Origin: Pseudomonadota bacterium | GTDB taxonomy: Bacteria > Pseudomonadota > Gammaproteobacteria > Pseudomonadales > Azotimanducaceae | Length of the DNA stretch: 6,070 nucleotides | NCBI GenBank assembly: GCA_027622495.1 | Contig: JAQBYL010000267.1 | Coordinates: 1-6,070, forward strand | Direction of reading: 5' to 3' | Shown here: piece by piece, positions 5,959-6,070 of the stretch | Position numbering within the stretch: the first letter of the stretch is position 1 | How the letters are laid out: the number at the start of each line of letters is the position of its first letter | Made by a program: the position numbers and the translations under genes | Notes under the pieces: generated by a model | Seen by the model: only the letters and a program-made list of their open reading frames with translations | The model's database searches: none | What the model was told of the DNA's origin: nothing

Positions 5959-6070
5959 ATGCATAACATTACCAAAGCGACATTGATGGCCGGGACAATC
6001 ATGGCCTCGGCGACGACAGCAAATGCGGTCGAAATCGACTATTGGCAGTATATTTTTGAAACACGCGTAG
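5959..6070 (+). CDS. Sugar ABC transporter substrate-binding protein, N-terminal part only
   Basis: The first 37 codons are present and the gene runs off the right edge. The product begins with a short signal peptide: MHNITK as the charged start, a hydrophobic core of about residues 7-20, and a probable cleavage after the ANA motif at residue 23. The mature start VEIDYWQYIFETRV is typical of family-1 extracellular sugar-binding proteins, in which an early beta strand with I-x-Y/F-W begins the first lobe. It would act in the periplasm and deliver sugar to an ABC permease whose genes would be expected further right. Divergence from the ROK operon suggests shared control. The family call is good, but the sugar cannot be told from this fragment. 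Confidence 0.78.
   Translation, partial: MHNITKATLMAGTIMASATTANAVEIDYWQYIFETRV

Overview
The window looks like a piece of a GC-rich alphaproteobacterial chromosome, most likely from a Rhodobacteraceae/Roseobacter-type organism. This is judged from codon style, strong GGAGG/AAGGA ribosome binding sites, and the look of the periplasmic sugar-binding protein at the right edge. Taxonomy is inferred, because no 16S or marker gene is present.

Layout: positions 1-346 hold no convincing gene. This stretch is rich in short repeats, G/C homopolymer runs and hairpins, including candidate terminators. From 347 to 5674 four genes lie head to tail on the minus strand. In transcription order they are a NagC/Mlc-like ROK repressor (4421-5674), a large 784-residue PIG-L/LmbE-type deacetylase with extra C-terminal domains (2046-4400), an EamA/DMT ten-helix transporter (1154-2041) and glucosamine-6-phosphate deaminase NagB (347-1120). 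Gaps between them are 20, 4 and 33 nt, so they are very probably one operon. A 284-bp divergent control region (5675-5958) separates this operon from a plus-strand gene. Only that gene's first 37 codons are inside the window. It begins with a signal peptide and matches the start of a sugar ABC transporter substrate-binding protein.

Together the genes read as an amino-sugar uptake and degradation locus. A sugar ABC importer would bring in an N-acetylated amino sugar or oligosaccharide, the PIG-L enzyme would remove the acetyl group, a kinase not seen here would phosphorylate the sugar, and NagB would convert glucosamine-6-phosphate to fructose-6-phosphate plus ammonia. The ROK protein would regulate the system in response to a sugar ligand. 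The most notable point is that a PIG-L deacetylase sits where one would expect NagA. This recalls the archaeal chitin route, in which a PIG-L-family deacetylase acts on the free sugar before phosphorylation. That pathway reading is an inference from gene content; the family assignments themselves are well supported by visible motifs.
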